The translations under genes were made by a program, and so were the position numbers. DNA of 64,000 nt from Actinomadura spongiicola (GTDB lineage Bacteria > Actinomycetota > Actinomycetes > Streptosporangiales > Streptosporangiaceae), in contig NZ_QVNQ01000005.1 in assembly GCF_003432485.1 (NCBI RefSeq), positions 558,001 to 622,000 on the forward strand. The letters are read 5' to 3'. Within the stretch, counting starts at the first letter, position 1. Every line of letters starts with the position of its first letter. The notes under the pieces were generated by a model that made no database searches, was not told the origin of the DNA, and was given only the letters and a program-made list of their open reading frames with translations. Shown here in pieces: positions 25,948 to 34,410 of this stretch.

Positions 25948-27027
25948 TCAGGCGCCGGGGTACGGGAGCGCGCTGGATTCGCGTACGCGAAGTTCCGGGG
26001 CCAGCGTGATGCGGTCGACCGGTTCGCCGCGCATCAGGCGGACGAGAAGGTCGACGCCCCGCGCGCCGACCTCGTGCATCGGGTTGCGGACGCTGCTGAG
26101 CGGGATCGTGAGCTGCGCGGCGATCGGCACGTCGTTGAAGCCGACCACGGCGACGTCCCGTCCGGCGCGCAGCCCGCGCTCGCGGAGCACGCCGAGCACG
26201 CCGATGGCGGCGAAGTCGCTCACCGCGAAGATCGCCGAGGGACGGGGGTCGAGGTCGAGCAGCCGTTCGGCGGCCAGGGCGCCGCCCGCCGCGTCGAAGC
26301 TGGCGTGCACGACATGGTCGCCGGGCACGGGACGGCCCCGTTCGGCGAAGTAGCGGGTGAAGCCGGTCGTGCGGTCGATGCCGTTGGCCGCGTACGGCAG
26401 CCCGGCCACCACGCCCACCACACGATGGCCCTGCGCGTAGAGGTGCTCGGCGGCCAGGCGGCCACCCTCCACGTCGTCGCAGGTGACCGAGGGATGGTCG
26501 GCGGCCCGCCGGTTGACCAGCACGAACGGGACACCGTGCGCGGCGAACTCGGCGAGGAACGTCCCGTCCACATGCGCGTCGCCGAAGATCATCGCGTCGA
26601 CGCGGCGGGACAGCAGCATCGCGACATGGGCCTGGCGGGTGGCCGGATCGTCCCAGGTGTTGCTGACCATGGTGTGGAAGCCGTGGCGGGTCGCGGCGCG
26701 CTCGACACCCTCATATATGGAGGCGAGCACCTGGTCGGTCAGCCTGGCCATCATGACGCCGAGCAGCCGTGAACTCTGCCGGCGCAGTCCGGCCGCCTGG
26801 ATGTCGGGCACGTAGCCGACCTCCCGGGCGACCTGCCTGATCCGTTCGGCGGTCGCCGCCGACGCGGCCCGCGCGCCGGTCGTGGTGCCGTTCAGCACCC
26901 GGGAGACCGTGGACACGTGCAGCCCGGTGAGGTCGGCGATCGTCTTCAGCGTCGCCCGCCCGCCCGGCGCGGGCGGCGCCGGATCGGCGGCCCGGGTCAC
27001 GTCGGTCGCGCTTTTCGCCCCTTGCAT
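25948..27027 (-). CDS. LacI-family transcriptional regulator
   Basis: A 359-residue repressor. The helix-turn-helix is TLKTIADLTGLHVSTVSRVLNG-like near residues 27-47, followed by the hinge AGLRRQSS and a periplasmic-binding-protein fold (LGVMMARLTDQVLASIYEGVE, DAMIFGDAHVDG, HRVVGVVAGLPYAANGIDRTTGF). A leader of about 27 residues precedes the HTH, so the start (27027 or 27048) is uncertain. It is divergent from the amidohydrolase operon, whose promoter carries LacI-type palindromes. The inducer is probably a small amide or heterocycle (inference). Confidence 0.92.
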   Translation of the reverse strand: MQGAKSATDVTRAADPAPPAPGGRATLKTIADLTGLHVSTVSRVLNGTTTGARAASAATAERIRQVAREVGYVPDIQAAGLRRQSSRLLGVMMARLTDQVLASIYEGVERAATRHGFHTMVSNTWDDPATRQAHVAMLLSRRVDAMIFGDAHVDGTFLAEFAAHGVPFVLVNRRAADHPSVTCDDVEGGRLAAEHLYAQGHRVVGVVAGLPYAANGIDRTTGFTRYFAERGRPVPGDHVVHASFDAAGGALAAERLLDLDPRPSAIFAVSDFAAIGVLGVLRERGLRAGRDVAVVGFNDVPIAAQLTIPLSSVRNPMHEVGARGVDLLVRLMRGEPVDRITLAPELRVRESSALPYPGA

Positions 27028-27066
27028 GACCACCGCTGATATCCGCATTTCCCGTGCAACCGGCTC

Positions 27067-27130
27067 TTGACAGCGTCCAGGGTAGCAGTCTGTGATTGGG
27101 CAAACGTTATAGCCAAACGTTTGCGCAAAC
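27067..27130 (+). promoter_or_regulatory. Promoter with two LacI-type operators
   Basis: TTGACA (27067-27072) and TGTGAT (27091-27096) form a plausible -35/-10 pair with an 18-bp spacer. Just downstream lie CAAACGTTAT (27101-27110) and the perfect palindrome CAAACGTTTG (27114-27123), which resemble LacI-family sites around a central CG. A further half site GCAAAC follows. The placement over the transcription start fits repression of the plus-strand genes; the same sites lie upstream of lacI. Confidence 0.65.
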
Positions 27131-27163
27131 CGCGCGGCACGGCCGTCCGAGGAGGTCACAGCC

Positions 27164-27523
27164 ATGGCGACCGAGATCGTCGCACCGCCCCGGCCGAGGC
27201 TGACGACGCAATTGCTGCTGGTCTGCGGCGGCGCGGTGCTGCTCAACCTGGCGATGAGGGCCGTGGCGGACGACCTGCCCGGGACCGCCCCGGAGGCGAC
27301 GAGCCCGGCGGGCCGCGGCGTCCACGAATGGATCGTGTGGATCCTGGGCGACACCACGAGGCGCAGTTCTACAGCCGCCGCCGGTCCGCCGCTGGCCCGC
27401 GCCATCGCCGCGCGGCTGCCCGCCGACTTCCATCCGTTCATCGGCAGCGTCATGTCGATGACCGTCATCACCTCGATCGGAGTGCCCGTGCTCAAGCTGC
27501 TCGACTCGGCGGGGCTCGTATGA
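27164..27523 (+). CDS. Small membrane-associated protein of unknown function, possibly degenerate
   Basis: A 119-residue protein not recognised as a known family. It has one hydrophobic helix (TQLLLVCGGAVLLNLAMRAVA) and a second hydrophobic C-terminal stretch (IGSVMSMTVITSIGVPVLKL), separated by a Pro/Arg-rich hydrophilic middle. ATG 27164 follows GAGGAGG with good spacing, and its stop overlaps the amidohydrolase start (ATGA), so it is translated as the first gene of the operon. The two ends look like parts of a larger transporter joined by a deletion, but I cannot prove this. Confidence 0.6.
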   Translation: MATEIVAPPRPRLTTQLLLVCGGAVLLNLAMRAVADDLPGTAPEATSPAGRGVHEWIVWILGDTTRRSSTAAAGPPLARAIAARLPADFHPFIGSVMSMTVITSIGVPVLKLLDSAGLV

Positions 27524-29163
27524 GCCCGCACGCCGCCGTCCCCGCCGACGGCAGGTCCCGGACCAGGATCTTCTCGGCCCGCCGGATCCTCACCATGAAC
27601 GGCGACGAGCCGGAGGCCGTCGCCACGCTCGGAGAGCGGGTCGTGGCGGTCGGCGACCGGCGCGACCTGCGCGACCGGTTCCCCGGCGCCGAGGACGTCG
27701 ATCTAGGGTCCGGGGTGCTGCTGCCCGGGTTCGACGACGCGCACGCCCACCCCTCCCTGCTCGCCGACGGCGGCCTGTACGTCGATCTGGCGCCGACCGT
27801 CACCGGCAGCGCGGAACAGGTGCGGCGGGCGCTCGCCGAACGGGCGGCCGTCACGCCCGAGGGCGCGTGGGTGGTCGGGCACAACTTCGACGTCTCCCGC
27901 ACCGAGGACGGCGGCGGCGTGAACCGGGGCCTGCTCGACCAGGTCTCCGACCGGCACCCGGTGCTGATCATCCATTACTCCTACCACGGCGCAGTCGCCA
28001 ACTCCCGGGCGCTGGCCGCCGCCGGGTACGGCGAGGACACCCCCGACCCGGTGGGCGGCGAACTGGTCCGCGACGGCGGTGGACGGCTGACGGGCGTGCT
28101 GTACGAGCGGGCCTGGATGGAGGGCTACCTCGGGCACGGTTCGCGGGCCCCGCTCGTCCCGCAGCCGACCATGGAGGCGCGGGTGGAGTCGCTGCGGCGG
28201 ATGCTCGCCCGGATGAACGCCGCCGGGATCACCTCGGTGTGCGACGCCATGGTGCACCCCGCGGACTGGGCGCTGTACCAGGCCGCGCGGGACGCCGGGG
28301 CGCTGACCGCGCGGGTCGGGATGCTGCTGTGGTACGAGTTCTTCGACACGGCACGGGCCCTCGGGATGCGCACCGGGTTCGGCGACACGAGGCTGCGGTT
28401 CACCGGCGTGAAGATGATGACCGACGGCGCGGTCTCCGGTGGCACGTGCCTGTGCCGGACCCCGTACCGGGGCGCGCTCGGCGAACGCACCGCCGGAATC
28501 CAGGTCATGCCGGACGAGGAGATCGCCGAGGTCGTCCACCGGGTGCACGCGGCGGGCAGCCGTCTCGCCGTGCACGCCAACGGCGACCTGGCGATCTCCA
28601 AGGTGCTCGACGCCATGGAGGCCGCGGTCGCCGCCACTCCCCCGCGCCCCGGCCAGACCCACCGCATCGAGCACTGCTCGGTGGTCGATGCAGGGCTGGT
28701 GGAGCGCATCCGCGCGCTCGGCGTGATACCGGTGCCGTTCGGCGCGTTCATCTCCTACCACGGCCGCAACCTCGTCCATCACTACGGTCCCGACCGCGCC
28801 GCGCGGATCAGCCCGCACCGCGCGTTCCGCGACGCCGGGATCACGGTCGCGGGGTCGTCGGACCATCCGTGCGGCCCGCTGGAGCCGCTGTACGCGCTGC
28901 GGTCCCTGACGACGCGGCGCGCGCAGGACGGCACCGTGCTCGGCGACGACCAGCGGCTCACCCCGTACGAGGCGCTGGAGGTGTACACCGCGGGGTCCGC
29001 GGCGGCCTCCGGCGAGCAGCACGAGAAGGGCCGGATCGCCGTGGGCGGCCTCGCCGACTTCACCGTCCTCGGCGACGACCCGCTGACCGTCGAGCCGGAC
29101 GCGCTGGCGGAACTTCCGGTGCTGTCCACATGGGTCGGCGCCGAGCAGGTCTGGCACGCCTGA
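27520..29163 (+). CDS. YtcJ-type metal-dependent amidohydrolase
   Basis: A 547-residue amidohydrolase of the YtcJ/Amidohydro_3 group. Metal-site motifs are PGFDDAHAHPSLLADGG (HxH), RLAVHANGDLAISKVLDAM, QTHRIEHCSVVD, and the Asp in VAGSSDHPCGPLEPLYAL. The C-terminal KGRIAVGGLADFTVLGDDPL closes the composite beta domain. It hydrolyses C-N bonds, but the substrate is not predictable. Together with the following amidase it suggests stepwise breakdown of an amide compound. Confidence 0.9.
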   Translation: MSPHAAVPADGRSRTRIFSARRILTMNGDEPEAVATLGERVVAVGDRRDLRDRFPGAEDVDLGSGVLLPGFDDAHAHPSLLADGGLYVDLAPTVTGSAEQVRRALAERAAVTPEGAWVVGHNFDVSRTEDGGGVNRGLLDQVSDRHPVLIIHYSYHGAVANSRALAAAGYGEDTPDPVGGELVRDGGGRLTGVLYERAWMEGYLGHGSRAPLVPQPTMEARVESLRRMLARMNAAGITSVCDAMVHPADWALYQAARDAGALTARVGMLLWYEFFDTARALGMRTGFGDTRLRFTGVKMMTDGAVSGGTCLCRTPYRGALGERTAGIQVMPDEEIAEVVHRVHAAGSRLAVHANGDLAISKVLDAMEAAVAATPPRPGQTHRIEHCSVVDAGLVERIRALGVIPVPFGAFISYHGRNLVHHYGPDRAARISPHRAFRDAGITVAGSSDHPCGPLEPLYALRSLTTRRAQDGTVLGDDQRLTPYEALEVYTAGSAAASGEQHEKGRIAVGGLADFTVLGDDPLTVEPDALAELPVLSTWVGAEQVWHA

Positions 29164-29189
29164 TGAACCGACACACCCGGGAGGTCCCC

Positions 29190-30539
29190 ATGTCCACCAC
29201 CGCGTCGCGGACTCCGCGCACGATCCGTGAACTCCGCGACCTGTACGACGCCGGGGACCTCACCCCGGTGGACGCCGTCGAGGACGCGCTCGCCCGGATC
29301 GGCGCCGACGAACTTCGCGCGTTCGCGCACACGCGCGCCACCGAGGCGAGGGAGGAGGCACAGCAGGCGGCGCGGCGGTGGGCGGCGGGGACGCCGCTCG
29401 GCCCCCTCGACGGGGTGCCCGTCGCCGTCAAGAGCATGGTGGCGATGGCGGGCATGCCGCAGGACGCCGGTTCCCGCGTCCTGGAAGGACGGTACGCCTA
29501 CCGTGACGCGACCCTGGTCGGCGCGCTCCGGCAGGCCGGTGCCGTGATCGTCGGCACGACCACCATGGACGAGTTCGCGCTCACCACGCTCGGCCCGGCC
29601 CGCAACCCGTTCGACCCGGGCCGGACGGCGGGCGGCTCCAGCGGCGGCTCGGCGGTGGCCGTGCGCGCCGGGATGTGCTTCGCGGCGATCGGCACCGACA
29701 CCGGCGGCAGCGTCCGGATCCCGGCGGCGTGCTGCGCGGTCGTCGGCCTCAAACCCACCTACGGTCTCCTCCCCACCGACGGGATCATCCCCTTGGCCTG
29801 GTCGCTCGACCACGCCGGTCCCATCGGCCGGACGGTGGCCGACGTGGCTCTGATGCTGGACGTCCTGCTCAGCGGCGCCGGCGGCACGGGCGGATCGGGT
29901 GGCTTCGACCCGGCGGTGGGCGCGGGCCTCGCCGGTGCGCGGATCGGCGTCCCCTCGGACGAGTATCTGGGCATCGCCGAGCCGCACGTCCTCCGGGACT
30001 TCCGCACCGCCGTCGACGCCGCCCGCGCGGGGGGCGCCGAGATCGTCCCGGTCGAGTTGCCCGACCAGGACGAGGTCAAGGCGGTCCACTGGCCGGTGCT
30101 GTCCGCCGAGATGGCCGCGTACCATCTGCGGCGTTTCGGCGCGGCCGAGGACCGCTACGACGCGCCGATGAAGGACGGGATCGCGGCGGGCGCGGCCGTC
30201 ACGACCGAGGAGTACCTGCGGGCCCAGCGCGGCCGTCCCATCCTGCGCGCCACGGTGGACGAGGCCCTGACCGGCGTGGACGTCATCGCCCTGCCGACCC
30301 TGGCCGTCGACCCGCCCGAGCTTGGCCGCACGGAGGTGGAGCTGGGCGGTCGTCCCGAGGACGCCGTGGCCGCCATGGTGAGGCTGACGTCCCTCGCGAA
30401 CCACACGGGCCACCCGGCGGTGTCCGTCCCGCCGGGCGCCGCGCCGGAGGGCCGTCCCGCCGGGGTCCAGCTCATCGGACGCCACTACGACGAGCCGCGC
30501 CTCCTCGCGGTGGCCGCGGGCCTGGAGGCACTTTCGTAG
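29190..30539 (+). CDS. Amidase (amidase-signature family)
   Basis: A 449-residue Ser-Ser-Lys amidase. Catalytic Lys is in GVPVAVKSMVAMAGMPQ, the Ser-rich signature is GRTAGGSSGGSAVAVRAG, and the nucleophile Ser is in GTDTGGSVRIPAACCAVVGL. The start at 29190 follows CGGGAGG. The size and GatA-like layout fit a stand-alone amidase; no GatB or GatC partner is present. It lies 26 bp after the amidohydrolase, in one operon. Confidence 0.92.
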   Translation: MSTTASRTPRTIRELRDLYDAGDLTPVDAVEDALARIGADELRAFAHTRATEAREEAQQAARRWAAGTPLGPLDGVPVAVKSMVAMAGMPQDAGSRVLEGRYAYRDATLVGALRQAGAVIVGTTTMDEFALTTLGPARNPFDPGRTAGGSSGGSAVAVRAGMCFAAIGTDTGGSVRIPAACCAVVGLKPTYGLLPTDGIIPLAWSLDHAGPIGRTVADVALMLDVLLSGAGGTGGSGGFDPAVGAGLAGARIGVPSDEYLGIAEPHVLRDFRTAVDAARAGGAEIVPVELPDQDEVKAVHWPVLSAEMAAYHLRRFGAAEDRYDAPMKDGIAAGAAVTTEEYLRAQRGRPILRATVDEALTGVDVIALPTLAVDPPELGRTEVELGGRPEDAVAAMVRLTSLANHTGHPAVSVPPGAAPEGRPAGVQLIGRHYDEPRLLAVAAGLEALS

Positions 30540-30630
30540 CGGGACCGTGGCGGGACCGTGGCGGCGGGGCTGTGTCAGGGGGATATGGCACGATCTAAAT
30601 CGTAATGATCTTCAAGAAGGGATTCGTGCC

Positions 30631-31479
30631 TTGCGCCACCTTCGCTCAGCTCTGATCGCGTCGCTCGCGGCGCTGCTCTGTCTCGGCTTATCCGCACCGG
30701 CCGCCTCGGCCGCGCCCGCCGACCCCGGCCCGCCCGGGTCCGGCGGCACCGTCAGCCCCATGATCATCGGCGGGAGCGACGCGCCCGCGCCGTACTCGTT
30801 CATGGTGTCCCTCCAGACGGCCCGGGACGGGCATTTCTGCGGGGGCAGCCTGCTCACCGCCGACTGGGTCGTCACCGCCCAGCACTGCGTGTCGGGCAAG
30901 TCGCCCGAGGACGTCGAGCTCCGCGTCGGGAGCCTGCGTCTCGACAGCGGCGGGAGCGCCCGCCGCGCCGAACGGTTCGTCCCCCATCCCGAGGGCAGCC
31001 CGGCGCGCTTCGACCTGGCGCTCGTCCGGCTCGACCAGCCGGTGCCGAACGCGCCGGTCCGCCTGGACGTCCGGCAGCCCGTCGGCGCGTCGGTCCGGCT
31101 GCTCGGCTGGGGATGCACGCAGCCCGGCGTGTTCTGCGGGGACGAGGGCAGGCCCGAGGTGCTGCAACAGCTCGACTCGGCCGTCCGCCAGCCCGCGGCC
31201 TGCGTGAACATCAGCGCGCCGATCGATCCGAACTCCGAGGTCTGCACCGGCAACCCCGACACGGCGACCGGTCCGTGCTTCGGGGACTCCGGCGGCCCGA
31301 TGCTGCGCCGCACCGTCCGCGGCTGGCGCCTCATCGGGGCGTTCAGCCGGGTCGAGGTTCTGGAGCAGGACCCCAGTGAGCCTCCGCGGCTTCCCGACTG
31401 CCGTACGGGCAAGGGCATCTACACCGATCTGACGGTCCACGCGACCTGGATCGACAGCGTGATCACCGGCTCGGGCTGA
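30631..31479 (+). CDS. Secreted trypsin-like serine protease (S1 family)
   Basis: A 282-residue precursor. The signal peptide is RHLRSALIASLAALLCLG followed by SAPAASA, then a short propeptide before the mature start IIGGSDAPAPYSF. The triad is His in WVVTAQHC, Asp in RFDLALVRL and Ser in CFGDSGGPML. Six or more Cys could form disulfides. TTG 30631 is chosen because AAGAAGG lies 10 bp upstream and no ATG/GTG is in frame nearby. It ends at a strong terminator shared with the convergent monooxygenase. Confidence 0.9.
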   Translation: MRHLRSALIASLAALLCLGLSAPAASAAPADPGPPGSGGTVSPMIIGGSDAPAPYSFMVSLQTARDGHFCGGSLLTADWVVTAQHCVSGKSPEDVELRVGSLRLDSGGSARRAERFVPHPEGSPARFDLALVRLDQPVPNAPVRLDVRQPVGASVRLLGWGCTQPGVFCGDEGRPEVLQQLDSAVRQPAACVNISAPIDPNSEVCTGNPDTATGPCFGDSGGPMLRRTVRGWRLIGAFSRVEVLEQDPSEPPRLPDCRTGKGIYTDLTVHATWIDSVITGSG

Positions 31480-31488
31480 CGCCCGGCG

Positions 31489-31531
31489 CGGCGGCCGCCT
31501 CCCCTCGCCCTCCGAGGGGAGGCGGCCGCCG
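31489..31531. terminator. Bidirectional terminator hairpin
   Basis: A 19-bp perfect stem, arms 31489-31507 and 31513-31531, with 5-nt loop CCCTC. It lies 10 bp past the S1 protease stop and 3 bp past the convergent monooxygenase stop, so it can end both transcripts. Confidence 0.85.
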
Positions 31532-31533
31532 GC

Positions 31534-32835
31534 TCACACGCGTGATCGGGGCACGGCCTCCGCGTCCTCGACGACCGCTGAGGACAGCGGGATCGGCGCG
31601 AACATGGGCGGCAGCTCGTCCGGCGTCAGGGCGGTCGGGCCGTACACCCAGTCGGTGAAGGAATAGTCGTGGACGTCCCGTGCCCGAAGGAGCGCGTTCC
31701 GCTGGAGCCGGGGCGTTCCGTCGAGATGCCACAGCTCGCCCCAGGCGCGGGCCGTGGTCTGCACCCGGCGGCAGTGCTCCACCCGGACCGCCTCGTACGC
31801 CGCCAGCGCCGCGTCCCAATCAGGCGAGGCGTCCGGTGTGGCGGTCCCGACCTGCCGGGCGAGGTGGGCGGCGAGCACCCAGCCGTCCTCGATCGCCATG
31901 ATCGCGCCCTGCGCCATGTACTGGAGCGGCGGATGCGCGGCGTCACCGAGCAGGACGACACGGCCGTGCACCCAGGTGTCGATCGGGTCGCGGTCGAGCA
32001 TCTGCCACCGGCGGTCCCGCCACATCAGCGGAATGCCCTGGCGCACCGTGTCGCAGGTGCCCGCGAAGGCGGCGTCCAGTTCCTCGGGGGTGCCCCAGTC
32101 GGCCTCGCCCGCCAGGGCGCCGGGCGACTCGAACACGGCGACCTGGTTGAACACCTCGCCGCCGCGCAGGGCGTACTGGACGAAATGGCAGCGGGGGCCG
32201 ACATAGACGGTGACGTCCTTCTCCGCGATGTCGTTGCCCCTGACCCGCTCGATCGGGACGGCCGCGCGGTAGGCGACGTAGTCGGAGCTGACGACGTCGT
32301 CGCCCACCAGCAGGCGGCGGGCCACCGAGTGCAACCCGTCGGCGGCGACGACCAGCGGCGCGGTCTCGACCCGCCCGTCGGCGAGGACGACCCGGGCGCC
32401 GTCCTCCGCGTTCTCGTAGCCGACGACGGTCCGGTCGGTGAGCAGCTCGACACCGGCCCGTTCGCAGGCGCGCAGGAAGATGCCCTGGAGATCGGTGCGG
32501 TGGATGACCATGTACGGGTGGCCGTAGCGGCGTTCGAGGTCGCGCAGGTCCAGCCGGGTGAGCACCCGCCCGTCGAGCGCGTCGCGCATCACCATGTCGC
32601 GCGGGACGACGCCGAGGGCCCTGGCCTCGTCCAGCAGCCCGTACTCGGCGAGGACGCGGGTGCAGTTGGGCGCGATCTGCAGCCCGGCGCCGACCTCGCC
32701 GAACTCCCTGGCCCGTTCGAGGACGCGGATGCGCGACCCCCGGCGGGCCAGGGCGTACGCGCAGCTGAGACCGCCGATGCCGCCGCCGACCACGAGAACG
32801 TCGGGCCGTCCGGCGGGGCCGGGTTCAGGCTTCAT
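31534..32835 (-). CDS. FAD-dependent 3-hydroxybenzoate 6-hydroxylase-like monooxygenase
   Basis: A 433-residue group A flavoprotein hydroxylase. The FAD-binding GGGIGGLSCAYALARRG is near the N-terminus, the DG motif is VVAADGLHSVARR, and the second FAD site is GRVVLLGDAAHPPLQYMAQG. The closest functional match by context is 3-hydroxybenzoate 6-hydroxylase, because the three genes upstream encode gentisate ring cleavage and its two downstream steps. Salicylate 5-hydroxylation or a related reaction is possible. It is the last gene of the operon. Confidence 0.88.
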   Translation of the reverse strand: MKPEPGPAGRPDVLVVGGGIGGLSCAYALARRGSRIRVLERAREFGEVGAGLQIAPNCTRVLAEYGLLDEARALGVVPRDMVMRDALDGRVLTRLDLRDLERRYGHPYMVIHRTDLQGIFLRACERAGVELLTDRTVVGYENAEDGARVVLADGRVETAPLVVAADGLHSVARRLLVGDDVVSSDYVAYRAAVPIERVRGNDIAEKDVTVYVGPRCHFVQYALRGGEVFNQVAVFESPGALAGEADWGTPEELDAAFAGTCDTVRQGIPLMWRDRRWQMLDRDPIDTWVHGRVVLLGDAAHPPLQYMAQGAIMAIEDGWVLAAHLARQVGTATPDASPDWDAALAAYEAVRVEHCRRVQTTARAWGELWHLDGTPRLQRNALLRARDVHDYSFTDWVYGPTALTPDELPPMFAPIPLSSAVVEDAEAVPRSRV

Positions 32836-32857
32836 GTTCCGCTCCTTCGGTGACGGG

Positions 32858-33562
32858 TCACAGCCAGGCTCCCAGGGCCGGGGCGGGCGCGCCGTCCACG
32901 GTGAGCGGGGCGGCGGGCCGTCCGGTCAGGTAGGCCGCGATGTCGTGCAGCTCGCCCGTGACCACGGCGGGTTCGCCGTCGCCGGGCAGCTCCCAGACGG
33001 CGGTCGGCGCCCGCAGGGTCAGGGCGGGGCCGGGCGCGGTGGCGCGCTTGGCGACGGCGTCGTCGCACAGGGCGGTGAGGAAGTCGGGCGGCAGGTCGGC
33101 GAGGGTCGCGCCGGTGGCGAGGTCGACGGCGTGCACGCACACCTCGCGGGAGCGCAGCCAGGGGATCTCGGTGGCGGGGACGGTACGTCCCTGCGCGGTG
33201 ACGACCCGCGCGCTCCACCGCTCCTCGCCGAGCGCGGTCATGCCCGCCTCCAGCGCGTCGGCCGAGCGGCGCAGCCACGCGGTCAGCTCGCCGGACGGCA
33301 GCGCGCGGCCCTGTTCGATGTCGGCGGCGCGCCGCTCGGGCGAGGCGTACATCGGTGTGGGTTCGCCGGTCGCGGCCCAGTGCACCAGGTTGGACAGGGC
33401 CTCGGCGTTGGCGGCGACGTGCGCCGCCACGTGCGCCCGGCTCCAGCCGGGCAGGGCGCTCGACGCGGCGAACGCGTCGTCGTCGAGGCCGCCGACGGAC
33501 CTGAGCATCAGGTCGGTGCCGAACCGGACCCAGCGGCGGGTGTCGTCGAAGGTCCTGCTCAT
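32858..33562 (-). CDS. Maleylpyruvate isomerase, mycothiol-dependent type
   Basis: A 234-residue protein of the actinobacterial MDMPI (DinB-like) family. Zinc-ligand residues are His in GWSRAHVAAHVAANAEAL and Glu/His in REVCVHAVDLATG, matching the mycothiol-dependent maleylpyruvate isomerase pattern. It isomerises maleylpyruvate to fumarylpyruvate in the gentisate route. ATG 33562 shares one base with the upstream hydrolase stop. Confidence 0.9.
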   Translation of the reverse strand: MSRTFDDTRRWVRFGTDLMLRSVGGLDDDAFAASSALPGWSRAHVAAHVAANAEALSNLVHWAATGEPTPMYASPERRAADIEQGRALPSGELTAWLRRSADALEAGMTALGEERWSARVVTAQGRTVPATEIPWLRSREVCVHAVDLATGATLADLPPDFLTALCDDAVAKRATAPGPALTLRAPTAVWELPGDGEPAVVTGELHDIAAYLTGRPAAPLTVDGAPAPALGAWL

Positions 33563-34410
33563 CAGGACGCCGCCTCCTTGACCACCCGGTTCGTCAGGCG
33601 GCCGACGCCCTGGATCTCGGCGACGACCGTCTCGCCGCCGAGGAGGTAGCGCTCGGGCCTGCGGGCGTGGCCGACACCGCCGGGCGTGCCGGTGGCGATG
33701 ATGTCGCCGGGGTTCAGCCGGACGACCGTGGAGACGTACTCGACGAGGTCGACCGGGTCGAAGACCAGATCGCCGGTGGAGTCGGACTGCATGACCTCGC
33801 CGTCCACGAGCAGGCGCACGTCCAGCTCCGGACGGACCCCGCCCGGCAGTTCGTCGGGCGTGACGAGGTACGGGCCGACGGGGGTGGTGGAGTCCCACAT
33901 CTTGCCCTGGAGCCATTCGCGGGTGCGGAACTGCCAGTCCCGGCACGTGATGTCGTTGAGGACGGTGAAGCCCGCGATGGCCCGCTCCGCCTCCTCGCCG
34001 CGCGCCCGGCGGACGGGCGCGCCGACGACGACGGCGAGTTCGACCTCCCAGTCGAAGCGGTCGGTCTCCGGCGGGCGCACGATGTCGTCGCCCGCGCCGA
34101 TCAGGGTGTCGGCGAACTTGGCGAACAGCGTGGGGTGTTCGGGCAGGTCCCGGCCCATCTCCTGGATGTGGTTCCGGTAGTTGAGCCCGACGCACACGAT
34201 CTTCGACGGGGTGGGCACCACGGGCGCGAAGTCGGCCCCGTCCACCGGGTAGGTGGTCGCGTCGGTCGAGGTGGCGGACGCCGCGCGGTCGGCCCACCCG
34301 TCCTGGCCGAGCAGGGCTCCCAGGTCGGGGACGCCGAGGTCGACGAGGACCTCCCCGTCGTGCCGGACGGCCCTGGTGGCGCCGTCGACGCGGAGGGTGG
34401 CGAGCTTCAT
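33562..34410 (-). CDS. Fumarylacetoacetate hydrolase-family protein (fumarylpyruvate hydrolase)
   Basis: A 282-residue FAH-fold hydrolase. The conserved segments are CVGLNYRNHIQEM, TLFAKFADTLIGAGDDIV, FDWEVELAVVVG (metal Glu pair) and LNDITCRDWQ, with the C-terminal GDIIATGTPGGVGHARRP. By its place between gentisate dioxygenase and maleylpyruvate isomerase it should cleave fumarylpyruvate to fumarate and pyruvate. The start overlaps the dioxygenase stop (ATGA). Confidence 0.92.
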   Translation of the reverse strand: MKLATLRVDGATRAVRHDGEVLVDLGVPDLGALLGQDGWADRAASATSTDATTYPVDGADFAPVVPTPSKIVCVGLNYRNHIQEMGRDLPEHPTLFAKFADTLIGAGDDIVRPPETDRFDWEVELAVVVGAPVRRARGEEAERAIAGFTVLNDITCRDWQFRTREWLQGKMWDSTTPVGPYLVTPDELPGGVRPELDVRLLVDGEVMQSDSTGDLVFDPVDLVEYVSTVVRLNPGDIIATGTPGGVGHARRPERYLLGGETVVAEIQGVGRLTNRVVKEAAS

